DNA from: Pelagimonas sp050633425
GTDB lineage: Bacteria; Pseudomonadota; Alphaproteobacteria; Rhodobacterales; Rhodobacteraceae
NCBI RefSeq assembly: GCF_050633425.1
Contig: NZ_JBOEGM010000020.1
Coordinates: 186,001 to 250,000 of the forward strand
Direction of reading: 5' to 3'
Length of the DNA stretch: 64,000 nt
The translations under genes and the position numbers were made by a program. Positions within the stretch are counted from its first letter, which is position 1; every line of letters begins with the position of its first letter. The notes beneath the pieces are model-generated. The model was not told the DNA's origin. It did no database searches and saw only the letters and a list, made by a program, of their open reading frames with translations. This document shows positions 9,274-17,585 of this stretch, one piece after another.

Positions 9274-9480
9274 ATGCGCAGCCCCATCAATGCCCCCATC
9301 CTCGCCACGGCCTGTGTGATTGGCCTTGGCATCGTTGCCCAAGCCGCCGCATCGGGTGCCCCCTATGAAGGCCCTTTCCACAGACTTTGGAAAGCGGCGT
9401 TTCAGAGCGAGATAACCGAGCCGGTTCACCAAAACGCCATCCACACCGAAATGCCACAAGGCAACGGATATTGGCTTTAG
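9274..9480 (+). CDS. Small exported protein, 68 aa
   Basis: The ATG at 9274 follows a good ribosome binding site (AAAGGAGAATGTGAC). The N-terminus looks like a signal peptide or single membrane helix (ILATACVIGLGIVAQAAA). A short tail follows that is rich in aromatic and charged residues (FHRLWKAAFQ). I do not recognise it. It sits 63 nt before the Tpt1 gene in the same direction, so co-transcription is possible. The ribosome binding site makes it more likely real than most small ORFs. Confidence 0.6.
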   Translation: MRSPINAPILATACVIGLGIVAQAAASGAPYEGPFHRLWKAAFQSEITEPVHQNAIHTEMPQGNGYWL

Positions 9481-9543
9481 CACCTTGTGGCTTTGTGATC
9501 GGGCACCGACACTGATCGCTACAGTTCAACAGGTAAGTGCCCT

Positions 9544-10077
9544 ATGCCCAGTACCCCAAAAGCAATCAGCAAGTTTTTGTCATATGTGCTCCGCCATGAC
9601 CCGGCCAGCATTGGGCTTACCTTGGACCGTGGAGGCTGGGCCGAGGTTCAGGCTCTGATCGACCGAGCCACCCTGCCCCTGACCCAAAGCGATATCGAAA
9701 CCGTTGTCGCCACATCTGACAAACAACGCTTCGCGCTCTCTGAAGATGGTAAGCGCATTCGCGCGAACCAAGGTCACTCTATCGACGTCGATCTTGGCCT
9801 TAAACCGATTGCCCCTCCCGATAGGCTCTTTCATGGCACTGCGCAGACGTCTTTAACGGCGATTCTCGCACAGGGGCTGACCGCGCAATCGCGCCATCAT
9901 GTTCACCTCTCGCCTGATCCTGATACAGCCCGCACCGTTGGGATGCGACACGGCAGCCCTGTTGTCTTGGTCATCGACGCGGCCGCGATGCACGCCGCTG
10001 GATATGTGTTTTTCAAATCTCAAAACGGTGTCTGGCTAAGCGATCACGTCCCCCCAACCTTTCTTTCGCCTCGTTAA
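9544..10077 (+). CDS. kptA: RNA 2'-phosphotransferase Tpt1/KptA
   Basis: The protein is 177 aa, the usual size. Tpt1 transfers an internal RNA 2'-phosphate to NAD+, giving 2'-OH RNA and ADP-ribose 1'',2''-cyclic phosphate. The conserved Arg-His pair is R17-H18 (SYVLRHDP). Other signatures are R62 (DKQRFAL), LFHGTAQTSL in the NAD-binding lobe, HVHLSPD, and R135 in VGMRHGSPVV. In fungi and plants it finishes tRNA splicing; bacterial substrates are largely unknown. It lies about 4.7 kb from the RNA ligase and HD-Pnk genes, suggesting a role in the same RNA-repair chemistry. Confidence 0.92.
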   Translation: MPSTPKAISKFLSYVLRHDPASIGLTLDRGGWAEVQALIDRATLPLTQSDIETVVATSDKQRFALSEDGKRIRANQGHSIDVDLGLKPIAPPDRLFHGTAQTSLTAILAQGLTAQSRHHVHLSPDPDTARTVGMRHGSPVVLVIDAAAMHAAGYVFFKSQNGVWLSDHVPPTFLSPR

Positions 10078-10113
10078 CTGTCATTGGCCGCTCTGCGCGA
10101 CGAAATGCATCAC

Positions 10114-10130
10114 GGTATACGCTGGTATAC
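10114..10130. repeat. Tandem GGTATAC motif upstream of the isocitrate dehydrogenase gene
   Basis: GGTATAC occurs twice with a 10-bp period (10114-10120 and 10124-10130), one helical turn apart, 60 nt upstream of the start. It could be a regulator half-site pair or part of the promoter. No more can be said from sequence alone. Confidence 0.4.
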
Positions 10131-10189
10131 TGTAGACGCTGCCGTTCGTTTGCCCTAAGGAATGCGCAGCAAACGAAAGGCAGTTATCC

Positions 10190-12400
10190 ATGTCGAACAC
10201 CACTCCTGATATCATTTACACCATTGTAGACGAAGCGCCCGAGCTGGCCTCGGCGTCGTTCCTGCCCATCATTCAAAGCTTTGCGGGGGCCGCCGGGGTT
10301 TCCGTGGGCACCAAGGACATCTCGCTCGCAGCTCGAATCATCTCGGCTTTCCCTGAGAACCTGACCGACGAGCAGCGCCAGTCCGATGATCTGGCCGAAC
10401 TTGGCAAACTGGTGAAAACCGCCGAAGCCAACGTCATCAAGCTGCCAAACATCTCGGCCTCTGTGCCCCAGCTGGTTGCCGCCGTCGAAGAGCTCCAGGC
10501 CCAGGGTTACAAACTGCCTGACTATCCAGAAGAGCCAAGCACCGACGAAGAAAAAGCTGTACGCGCGCGTTATGATGCCATCAAAGGCTCCGCCGTGAAC
10601 CCGGTTCTGCGCGAAGGCAACTCGGACCGCCGCTCGGCCAAGGCTGTGAAAAACTACGCCCAGAACAACCCACATTCGATGGGCACATGGGAAAGCACCT
10701 CGAAGACCAAAGTGTCGTCGATGCCCGGCAATGATTTCTACGCAAACGAGAAATCCGCCACCATCACCGAGGCCCAAGCCGGTGACGCGAAAATCGAATT
10801 TGTCGGCAAAGACGGTTCCGAGACCGTGTTGAAAGACGGCTGGCCGCTGGAAACCGGCACCATTGCTGATGCGACATTCATGTCCGCAAAGGCGCTTGGC
10901 ACTTTCCTTGCTGGCGCAATCGAAGACACCAAAGCCGACGGCACCATGTTCTCCTTGCACATGAAAGCCACGATGATGAAGGTTTCCGACCCGATCATCT
11001 TTGGCCACGCTGTCAAAGCATGGCTGGCCCCTGTGTTCGAAAAATTTGGCGCTGAACTCGACGCGCTGGGTGTGAACCCGAACTCCGGCATGGGTGACCT
11101 TCTGGATCGCGTCAAAGACAACGCCGACATCATGGCCGCCATCGACGCCGTGACCGCGGACCGTCCCGGCATGTATATGGTCGATAGCGACAAAGGCATC
11201 ACCAACCTGCACGTGCCATCCGACGTGATCATCGACGCCTCGATGCCCGCCGTGATCCGCGCTGGCGGCAAAGGTTGGGACGCAGCAGGTGCCAAGGGCG
11301 ACACCAACTGTGTCATCCCGGATCGCTGCTATGCCACCGTCTATGACGAATCGATCAACTTCTTCAAAGCCAATGGCGCGCTTGACGTGACCACAGCTGG
11401 CTCGGTTGCCAACGTTGGTTTGATGGCCCAAAAGGCCGAAGAATATGGCTCGCACCCGACCACATTCGAAGCCCCAGCCGATGGCACCATCCGCATCGTT
11501 CTGGCCAATGGCGACACGCTGCATAGCCATGACGTCGAAGCGGGTGACATCTGGCGCTCTTGCACCGTGAAAAAGGCCCCGATCGAAAACTGGATCAGCC
11601 TTGCCATGGACCGTCAGCGTCTGACCGGTTCCGAAGCGATCTTCTGGCTTGATGCCAACCGCGCCCATGACGCCGAGCTGATCAAATATGTTCAGCCTGC
11701 GCTGGACGCCGCTGGTGTTGCTGACAAATTCCAGACCATGGCCCCACGCGAAGCCACGGCTCAGTCGCTCAAAACCATCACAGCCGGCAACGACAGCATC
11801 GCCATCACCGGCAACGTGCTGCGTGACTATCTCACCGACCTGTTCCCAATTCTCGAACTGGGCACATCGGCGAAAATGCTGTCGATTGTGAAACTGATGA
11901 ACGGTGGCGGCTTGTTCGAAACCGGCGCGGGCGGCTCAGCGCCCAAGCACGTTCAGCAGCTGGTCGAAGAAAACCACCTGCGTTGGGACAGCATGGGCGA
12001 ATTCTGTGCCCTTGGTGAATCGCTGAACTTCCTCGCCGATAGCCGTGGCAATGCCAAAGCCGGTGTTCTGGGTGTGGCCGCCGAAGCCGCGACCCAAGGT
12101 ATTCTGGATGACAACCGCTCGCCATCGCGCAAAGTGGGTCAGCCTGACAACCGCGACAGCCACTATTGGTTTGCCCGCTACTGGGCCGACGCCCTGGCCG
12201 CGCAATCCGACGACGCCGATCTGGCCGCACATTTCGCCCCCATCGCCAAAGCATTGGCGAGCGGCGAAGAGGCGATCTTGGCCGAACTGGCCGCCGTTCA
12301 AGGCCCAGCGGCCGACATCGGTGGTTACTACCGCCCGTCGGTTGAGCTGAAAGCCAAGGTCATGCGCCCAAGCGCAACACTGAACGCGATCTTTAGCTAA
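10190..12400 (+). CDS. icd: NADP-dependent isocitrate dehydrogenase, monomeric type
   Basis: The protein is 736 aa, the length of the monomeric IDH-II family, which is unrelated in size to the 45-kDa dimeric enzymes. It oxidises isocitrate to 2-oxoglutarate with NADP+ in the TCA cycle. Typical stretches are IYTIVDEAPELAS at the N-terminus, REGNSDRRSAKAVKNYA (substrate-binding Ser/Asn/Arg), FSLHMKATMMKVSDPIIFG, and FWLDANRAHDAELIKYV in the C-terminal half. It is monocistronic, with an intrinsic terminator right after the stop. The long antisense open frame over the gene is a composition artefact. Confidence 0.97.
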   Translation: MSNTTPDIIYTIVDEAPELASASFLPIIQSFAGAAGVSVGTKDISLAARIISAFPENLTDEQRQSDDLAELGKLVKTAEANVIKLPNISASVPQLVAAVEELQAQGYKLPDYPEEPSTDEEKAVRARYDAIKGSAVNPVLREGNSDRRSAKAVKNYAQNNPHSMGTWESTSKTKVSSMPGNDFYANEKSATITEAQAGDAKIEFVGKDGSETVLKDGWPLETGTIADATFMSAKALGTFLAGAIEDTKADGTMFSLHMKATMMKVSDPIIFGHAVKAWLAPVFEKFGAELDALGVNPNSGMGDLLDRVKDNADIMAAIDAVTADRPGMYMVDSDKGITNLHVPSDVIIDASMPAVIRAGGKGWDAAGAKGDTNCVIPDRCYATVYDESINFFKANGALDVTTAGSVANVGLMAQKAEEYGSHPTTFEAPADGTIRIVLANGDTLHSHDVEAGDIWRSCTVKKAPIENWISLAMDRQRLTGSEAIFWLDANRAHDAELIKYVQPALDAAGVADKFQTMAPREATAQSLKTITAGNDSIAITGNVLRDYLTDLFPILELGTSAKMLSIVKLMNGGGLFETGAGGSAPKHVQQLVEENHLRWDSMGEFCALGESLNFLADSRGNAKAGVLGVAAEAATQGILDDNRSPSRKVGQPDNRDSHYWFARYWADALAAQSDDADLAAHFAPIAKALASGEEAILAELAAVQGPAADIGGYYRPSVELKAKVMRPSATLNAIFS

Positions 12401-12421
12401 TCAGCTTTCGGAACAACAACG

Positions 12422-12453
12422 AAACCCGCCGCAGTCTGTGTGGCGGGTTTTCT
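12422..12453 (+). terminator. Rho-independent terminator of the isocitrate dehydrogenase gene
   Basis: The stem AAACCCGCC / GGCGGGTTT (9 bp) has an 11-nt loop and continues into TTTTCTTTC. It begins 22 nt after the stop codon. Confidence 0.85.
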
Positions 12454-12490
12454 TTCGCCTGAAATTAATAACCAAGTAATTCAATCAGGA

Positions 12491-12519
12491 TTGACATTCC
12501 TGAGTCTAACAGTCATATT
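12491..12519 (+). promoter_or_regulatory. Candidate sigma-70-type promoter of the hemP transcript
   Basis: A TTGACA at 12491-12496 is followed, with 17 nt spacing, by CATATT (12514-12519). It lies 57 nt before the first small ORF. The region is AT-rich compared with its surroundings. Iron-dependent control is expected for hemP, but I cannot assign a Fur, Irr or RirA box. Confidence 0.4.
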
Positions 12520-12575
12520 ATCATCACCAGCCAGCCCAAAGGGTCAGCCAACATCTGCGAAAACGGAGATTTCCG

Positions 12576-12722
12576 ATGCTGACTCGTAACACGCACAGAG
12601 CCGGTCACCCGGTGCCTCTTTCCCAAGACGTCCCCATCAACGTCACTCTCGGTCTTCCTCGCTTTCGCAGCCTCGAAATACTATTGGACCTGATCGAGCA
12701 CGCCGGAGGTGCTGACAAATGA
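12576..12722 (+). CDS. Small ORF, 48 aa, translationally coupled to hemP
   Basis: The start ATG has an upstream ACGGAGATTTCCG. The stop overlaps the hemP start (AAATGACC), the arrangement of coupled genes. The peptide has no signal, is rich in Leu, Arg and Pro, and contains a short amphipathic stretch (RSLEILLDLIEHAGG). It may be a leader peptide that sets hemP translation, or a genuine small protein. I do not recognise it. Confidence 0.5.
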   Translation: MLTRNTHRAGHPVPLSQDVPINVTLGLPRFRSLEILLDLIEHAGGADK

Positions 12723-12898
12723 CCCTGAATTTCGCCCCGACCATTCCACATGACCTTGCCAATCAATCGGTGCCCCGCATGCCCCTGCATGACGCGACCG
12801 CTCTCACGGATGGTGGTAGCCTCGCAAACATCCAGTTGGGTGACCAAATCTATACGTTGCGTATCACGCGGGCTGGCAAGCTGATCTTGACCAAGTAG
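12719..12898 (+). CDS. hemP: Hemin uptake protein HemP
   Basis: The 59-aa product ends with the HemP signature: a short strand (IQLGDQIYTLRITRAGKLI) and terminal LILTK. HemP family proteins are small, soluble and often co-located with heme uptake genes. In Burkholderia a HemP homologue acts as an activator of heme receptor expression. No heme receptor or hmu transporter is next to it here, so it would act on genes elsewhere. It overlaps the preceding small ORF by 4 nt. Confidence 0.82.
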   Translation: MTLNFAPTIPHDLANQSVPRMPLHDATALTDGGSLANIQLGDQIYTLRITRAGKLILTK

Positions 12899-13248
12899 AT
12901 CCCCGAATCAAAGATAAAACAGTAGGTTGCCGGATCAACTCGGCAATCAATCGCAGGGTGTTTGCGCCGGAAAAATCCGCTTTTTCACGTCAAAAAAAAC
13001 GTCCAAAATCTGAAGTTATTGGCCCAACTCACCAGTTCGGGTGATACCTGAAAAAATCCTAGACAGATAAAGTTAATGGGCAGTGAGGCCGGTTAAAAAT
13101 TATCTACGACGACCCCTTTCAAAAATACGTTTTTGATACTTATCCCTATCTGATCGGTTTCACTGCACCTGCACCGACTGCGGCGCCGAGTCATTTGCAC
13201 CAAACGCGATCCCTCGCTACCATTTCCCTATTTACGGGGGAAATTACG
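12899..13248. other. 350-nt AT-rich intergenic region
   Basis: It contains a short hairpin (TTGCCG-N8-CGGCAA, 12927-12946) 28 nt after hemP that could end that transcript, though it lacks a T-run. The rest is AT-rich with A- and T-tracts, presumably the promoter of the next gene. I see no coding sequence. Confidence 0.45.
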
Positions 13249-13734
13249 ATGCTTAGGCGAACATTTTTACTGACCGGGTCTGCATGGCTGAGCGCCTGCG
13301 CCGCCGTGCCGCACGATCTGTCACTTGCACCCAATTCCACTTTGATTGTTGTGCGCCACGCCGACCGCGATGGCGAAAACCTCAGCGCGGCGGGTATTGA
13401 GCGTTCCAAAGCACTGGTCAAAGCTTTGGATGGCATGCCGCTGGACGCCATCTTTTCACCGGGAATCAAGCGCAACATGGACACGGCCGCACCTTTGGTC
13501 GCAGCGCGCGGATTGCCCAACCAACGCCTCCCCCAAGAGGCCCCAACCACGGGGCTGGTGACCCAAGGCGCTGGCAAAACCGTGATCTGGGTGGGCAACA
13601 AGGGCAATATCGCCACCATTTGGGAAGACCTACGGCTCAGCGATCCGGCCCCTTTGGAATACGGTGATTTATTCATCGTTCGATCAGATGCATTTGGGGC
13701 TGTCACCGTTGAACAGCGCCATTTTGGTGCCTAA
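13249..13734 (+). CDS. Lipoprotein with histidine phosphatase fold, probably degenerate
   Basis: The protein is 161 aa. The N-terminus is a lipoprotein signal with lipobox LSAC (Cys17), so it should be anchored in the envelope. The fold is that of the histidine phosphatase superfamily: LIVVRHADRDGENLSAAGI carries the phospho-accepting His37 and Arg36, and FSPGIKRNMDTA carries the next arginine. The second catalytic histidine normally lies in a G-H-S/N motif. Here the equivalent stretch is VIWVGNKGNIATIW, with Asn117 in place of His. The enzyme may be inactive, or act as a binding protein. Confidence 0.8.
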   Translation: MLRRTFLLTGSAWLSACAAVPHDLSLAPNSTLIVVRHADRDGENLSAAGIERSKALVKALDGMPLDAIFSPGIKRNMDTAAPLVAARGLPNQRLPQEAPTTGLVTQGAGKTVIWVGNKGNIATIWEDLRLSDPAPLEYGDLFIVRSDAFGAVTVEQRHFGA

Positions 13735-13850
13735 CACCCAAACCCGCGCTCTGATAATCACCTAATATTGGCACCTAACATCGGCACCTAATACAGGTGC
13801 CGAAACCGGTTGCCAAACACGGGCTTTGGCGACGCAATAAGAGCGCGGGC

Positions 13851-15461
13851 TCAAGCTTTTGCGTCTTCCAGCATAAGCTCGGAAGCTTTTTCACCAATCA
13901 TAATCGCCGGGGCGTTGGTGTTACCCGATACGATTTCCGGCATGATCGAACAATCCGCGACCCTCAGCCCGGAGATCCCGTGTACCCGCAGCCGATCATC
14001 AACAACGGCTTGCGCATCGTTGCCCATTTTGCAGGTGCCCGTTGGGTGATAGATCGAGGCGGTATTGCTGCGCGCCCAGTCCAGCGTCGCCTCGTAGTCA
14101 TCAATCTGCAGCGACGCGTTGGGGCGAAACTCTTGCGAAATCTTTGAGGTCAGCGGCGCGTGCCGGGCAATATTCCGCGCGATTTTGACGCCTTCAACCA
14201 CGGTACGACAATCGGTTTCGGTCGACAGGTAGTTCGGGATGATCTTGGGATAAGTCCGCGCTTCGGGCGAAACAATTTGGATTTCACCTTTGCTTTCGGG
14301 CCGCAATTGGCAGACCGACATCGTAAAGGCCGAAAACGGATCCGCCCCTTTGCCGGGGTTCTCCGCCGACAAAGGCTGGACATGGAACTGAATATCCGGC
14401 GTTTCCAGATCAGGCCGGGTTTTCAAGAACCCCGTCGCCAAGGACGCCGCCATCGTCATCGGCCCGGCCCGGAACATCGCATATTTCAAGGCAATTTTGG
14501 CCTGACCAAACAGGCTGCGCACCTCGTCATTCAGGGTTGGTTCATTGCATTTGTAGACCAAACGCGCCTGTAAATGGTCTTGCATATTCTTGCCAACACC
14601 AGGCAAATCCTTGCGCACCGCAATGCCGTTGGCCACAAGCTGTTCGGCCTCTCCGATACCGGACAACATCAACAGTTGCGGTGAATTGATCGCGCCGCCA
14701 GACAGCACAACTTCCCGCCGCGCTTTGATCGTCTTCACCTGACCGGATTTGTCGCGATAGGTCACCCCAGTGGCACGATTGCCATCCAACTCAATCTTTT
14801 CGGCCAAGGCATGGGTAATGATCTGTAGGTTTTCACGCCCGCGGACGGGTTTTAGATAGGCCACCGCCGAACTGCACCGCCGCCCATTCTTGGCCGTCAG
14901 CTGGAAAAACCCAACGCCCTCTTGGCTCTCCCCATTGTAATCGGGGTTAAACCTGTGTCCCGCCGCCTGCGCAGCCGCGACCCAAGCATCGGTGATCGGG
15001 CGTTGGATGCGCATATTTGACACCGACAATGGCCCCTGATCGCCATGGAACGCATCGGCACCGCGTTCGTTATTCTCCGCCTTTTTGAACAGAGGGAGCA
15101 CATCCTCCCAGCCCCAGCCGCGATTGCCCATCTGTTGCCAGCGGTCATAATCTTGCGCCTGACCACGCACATATAACAGTCCATTCAGAGACGACGACCC
15201 CCCCAAAACCTTGCCTCGCGGCCATTCAATCGAGCGACCATTTAACCCCGGATCGGGCTCTGTTTTGTAACACCAATCGACCGATGGGTTATGAATGGTT
15301 TTGAAATATCCGACCGGAATGTGGATCCAAGGGTTCCAATCTCGTCCCCCCGCTTCCAGCAAAACCACCTTGTTTTTCGGGTCAGCGGACAGACGATTCG
15401 CCAAAACGCAGCCAGCAGAGCCTGCCCCTACGACGATAAAATCTGCATCAAAATCTGACAT
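13851..15461 (-). CDS. GMC-family FAD-dependent oxidoreductase (choline dehydrogenase-like)
   Basis: The protein is 536 aa, normal for the family. The FAD-binding motif GAGSAGCVLANRLS is at about 12-25. The GMC signatures follow (GGSSSLNGLLYVRGQ, and LSGGAINSPQLLMLSGIG). Near the C-terminus are the catalytic histidine in YHPTGTCKMG (about 470) and NTNAPAIMIGEKASE. Such enzymes oxidise primary alcohols to aldehydes, usually handing electrons to the respiratory chain. It is divergent from the TRAP transporter and near an aldehyde dehydrogenase, so it probably takes the first step on the imported substrate. Choline itself is less likely, since no betB, betI or betC neighbour is present. Confidence 0.88.
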   Translation of the reverse strand: MSDFDADFIVVGAGSAGCVLANRLSADPKNKVVLLEAGGRDWNPWIHIPVGYFKTIHNPSVDWCYKTEPDPGLNGRSIEWPRGKVLGGSSSLNGLLYVRGQAQDYDRWQQMGNRGWGWEDVLPLFKKAENNERGADAFHGDQGPLSVSNMRIQRPITDAWVAAAQAAGHRFNPDYNGESQEGVGFFQLTAKNGRRCSSAVAYLKPVRGRENLQIITHALAEKIELDGNRATGVTYRDKSGQVKTIKARREVVLSGGAINSPQLLMLSGIGEAEQLVANGIAVRKDLPGVGKNMQDHLQARLVYKCNEPTLNDEVRSLFGQAKIALKYAMFRAGPMTMAASLATGFLKTRPDLETPDIQFHVQPLSAENPGKGADPFSAFTMSVCQLRPESKGEIQIVSPEARTYPKIIPNYLSTETDCRTVVEGVKIARNIARHAPLTSKISQEFRPNASLQIDDYEATLDWARSNTASIYHPTGTCKMGNDAQAVVDDRLRVHGISGLRVADCSIMPEIVSGNTNAPAIMIGEKASELMLEDAKA

Positions 15462-15482
15462 TTAACTCCCCTCCCGGTCGGT

Positions 15483-15563
15483 ATTGCGCGGCAATTCGAA
15501 CTTTTCCCTTGCTCAAACCAGCATAGTCACCCCATTATTGAGACTGCAAGTATCAAAATTGCA
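15483..15563. promoter_or_regulatory. Candidate operators between the GMC oxidoreductase and TRAP genes
   Basis: Two inverted repeats lie in this 120-nt divergent gap: ATTGC-GCG-GCAAT (15483-15495) and TGCAA-N9-TTGCA (15545-15563). The IclR regulator encoded downstream of the transporter is the obvious candidate to bind them. This is inference. Confidence 0.35.
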
Positions 15564-15581
15564 CAAATGGGAGGAACCACT

Positions 15582-16817
15582 ATGAAAGCATCGAAAGCCC
15601 TCAGTGGCATTTCGCGCCGTGATCTTTTCAAACTGACGGGTCAGTTTGGAATTTCGTCGGTTGTCTTGGGCGCGGGCGCTCTGGGCGGCGCTGCAACCCT
15701 TGGCTCGGTCGCGCAGGCCGCCGAAAGCACCTACACCAAACGCTTTGCCAAAGAACCCAAACATACGCTGAAGCTCGGCGCGTCCGGCTTTAATGCCCGA
15801 AACCTGTTGATCGAACGCGCCGGCGTGTTGGAATTTGCCCGCGATCTGGAAGAGCGCACCGAGGGCGAGATTCGTGTCGAATTCATCGGTGACAACCAAA
15901 TTTGCGGCCAGCTCAGCTGTGTTGAGAAAACCCAATTGGGTGTCGTCGACATGTATGCCGCCTCCACCCAAAACTCTGCCGGTGGCGCGCCCTATCTGAA
16001 TGTTCTGGATTACGCCTATATGTTCCCAAGCCGGGCGGCGCAGTATCACTTCCTCTACAGCCCTGAATCGCAGAAACTTTTGCGCGAACCGCTTGAAAAG
16101 CGTCATGGCCTCAAATTCCTGTTTAGCCATTGCGAATTGCGCGGCCTGCAGATGGGCTCCAGCTTCCAAGACAAGCCCACCGTGACCAAGCTCGAAGAGC
16201 TGTTTGGCACCAAAAACCGCGTCACCGGCACCCAGTTGGGCCGCATCGCGATGCAACTTTTGAACCTGAACCCAGTTCCGGTTGCTTGGGAAGAAACCCT
16301 TGATGGCCTGAAACAGGGCCTGATTGATGGCGCGGAAACATGGGCTTCGGCTGTGGCCTATGCCAACATGTCGCCTGTTGTGTCACAATGCGTCGACCTC
16401 AAGTTTTTCTGCGGCACGGAACACACTTCGATGTCTGCCAAAGTCTTTGACGCAATGGAGGGCCATTTGCAGGACGCGATCATGGAATCCGCCTATTTGG
16501 CACAAGTTCATGTTCAGGCGGCAAACGAAGCCGCACTGGTCAAAACTGTTGGCTTTTCTGATCCTCAGCTGCCGGATACGATTTTTGTCAAAGACAACGT
16601 GCGCTGTGCTTTCCTGGCTGATGATCAGATCAAAATGGCCGAGGAAATGTGTTCACCAGAGTTCAACCCAGAACCCTGGGCTCAATGGCGTGACCGTCTC
16701 AACAAATGGTCCGGTGGACACGACACCTACAAGGAAATCTACGACGTTGCACGTCAGATTCCCAAAGACACCCTGCCAGAAAACGTCGAACCCCGTCGTT
16801 GGTGGCGTTCGGCTTAA
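15582..16817 (+). CDS. TRAP transporter substrate-binding protein (DctP-type)
   Basis: The protein is 411 aa with a twin-arginine signal (SRRDLFKLTGQFG) and a long hydrophobic region ending AQAA. The mature part has the DctP layout: LEFARDLEERTEGEIRVEFI, a ligand-binding middle, VAWEETLDGLKQGLIDGAE and a C-terminal helical part. It captures a solute, usually an organic acid, in the periplasm. The ATG at 15582 is preceded by GGGAGG. The substrate is unknown; the neighbouring GMC oxidoreductase and aldehyde dehydrogenase suggest an alcohol or hydroxylated acid. Confidence 0.92.
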   Translation: MKASKALSGISRRDLFKLTGQFGISSVVLGAGALGGAATLGSVAQAAESTYTKRFAKEPKHTLKLGASGFNARNLLIERAGVLEFARDLEERTEGEIRVEFIGDNQICGQLSCVEKTQLGVVDMYAASTQNSAGGAPYLNVLDYAYMFPSRAAQYHFLYSPESQKLLREPLEKRHGLKFLFSHCELRGLQMGSSFQDKPTVTKLEELFGTKNRVTGTQLGRIAMQLLNLNPVPVAWEETLDGLKQGLIDGAETWASAVAYANMSPVVSQCVDLKFFCGTEHTSMSAKVFDAMEGHLQDAIMESAYLAQVHVQAANEAALVKTVGFSDPQLPDTIFVKDNVRCAFLADDQIKMAEEMCSPEFNPEPWAQWRDRLNKWSGGHDTYKEIYDVARQIPKDTLPENVEPRRWWRSA

Positions 16818-16833
16818 GTCGCCACATTTAAGG

Positions 16834-16858
16834 GATGGGCCAGATATGGCCCATCTTT
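16834..16858 (+). terminator. Hairpin between the TRAP binding protein and permease genes
   Basis: The stem GATGGGCCA / TGGCCCATC (9 bp, GATA loop) is followed by TTTC. Positioned inside an operon, it more likely stabilises the binding-protein mRNA or attenuates the permeases than ends all transcription. Confidence 0.6.
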
Positions 16859-16915
16859 CACCGCTGCGCGAGTCGGCGGTTTTTATACATACGGCACACC
16901 TAAGGAGGAGAGGTT

Positions 16916-17584
16916 ATGACCGGTTGGTTTCAGGGCACAGGAGAAATCCTAGCGGCCCTCGCCGAGGGCGATTCATGGATGTTAAGCGAAGCAATGCGCG
17001 CCCCGGCTGTTTGGTCGCTGGGCCTGATTGTGATGCTGGTTGCCTCCACATTGATTGTGATCCTGTACCGGGTCAGCCCGTGGGTCGAACGCAATCTAGA
17101 GACGTCGGTTATGGTGGTCTCCTATTTGGCCATTGGCGGCATCATCTTTGTCGAAGTGTTCCGGCGCTTTGCCTTGGGTCTTCAAGCCCCATGGTCCACA
17201 ACGCTGCCCCCGTTTTTGTTTCTGGTGATGACCTGGTTTGGCTGCGCTTATAACGTCAAATTGCGCACTCATCTGGCCTTTGCCGAATTCCGCACGGCGA
17301 TGCCCCGCGTGGGACAAATGGCCTGTCTGACTTTGGATGCGGTGCTCTGGATCGCGTTTTCATGGATCGTGGTTGTCACCTCAACCCGCGTGGTTGCCAA
17401 CTCAGCCGCCAATTTCCAGATCATGTTGGGCACCGACAATGTCATGCAATGGTGGTTCCTACTTTCGGTTCCGCTCGCCTTTGTGCTGTTGGTGGCGCGT
17501 GTTTTGGAAAACTATCTGACCGACATCCAGAACTTTCGCTCAGGCGACACCCTGATCCAACAAGCCGTGATCGGAGGCGACTGA
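16916..17584 (+). CDS. TRAP transporter small permease (DctQ-type)
   Basis: The protein is 222 aa with four membrane helices in the second part (starting near VWSLGLIVMLVASTLIVILY and ending near WWFLLSVPLAFVLLVARVL). DctQ subunits join the large permease in the inner membrane for sodium-driven import. AAGGAGGAGAGGTT just before the ATG is a very strong ribosome binding site. The gene stops 1 nt before the large permease starts. Confidence 0.9.
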   Translation: MTGWFQGTGEILAALAEGDSWMLSEAMRAPAVWSLGLIVMLVASTLIVILYRVSPWVERNLETSVMVVSYLAIGGIIFVEVFRRFALGLQAPWSTTLPPFLFLVMTWFGCAYNVKLRTHLAFAEFRTAMPRVGQMACLTLDAVLWIAFSWIVVVTSTRVVANSAANFQIMLGTDNVMQWWFLLSVPLAFVLLVARVLENYLTDIQNFRSGDTLIQQAVIGGD

Positions 17585-17585
17585 T

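Noticed and set aside
10184..11668. 494-codon reverse frame over the isocitrate dehydrogenase gene
   Set aside because: It is fully antisense to a clear 736-aa enzyme, has a composition-driven His/Gly/Val-rich product and no ribosome binding site.
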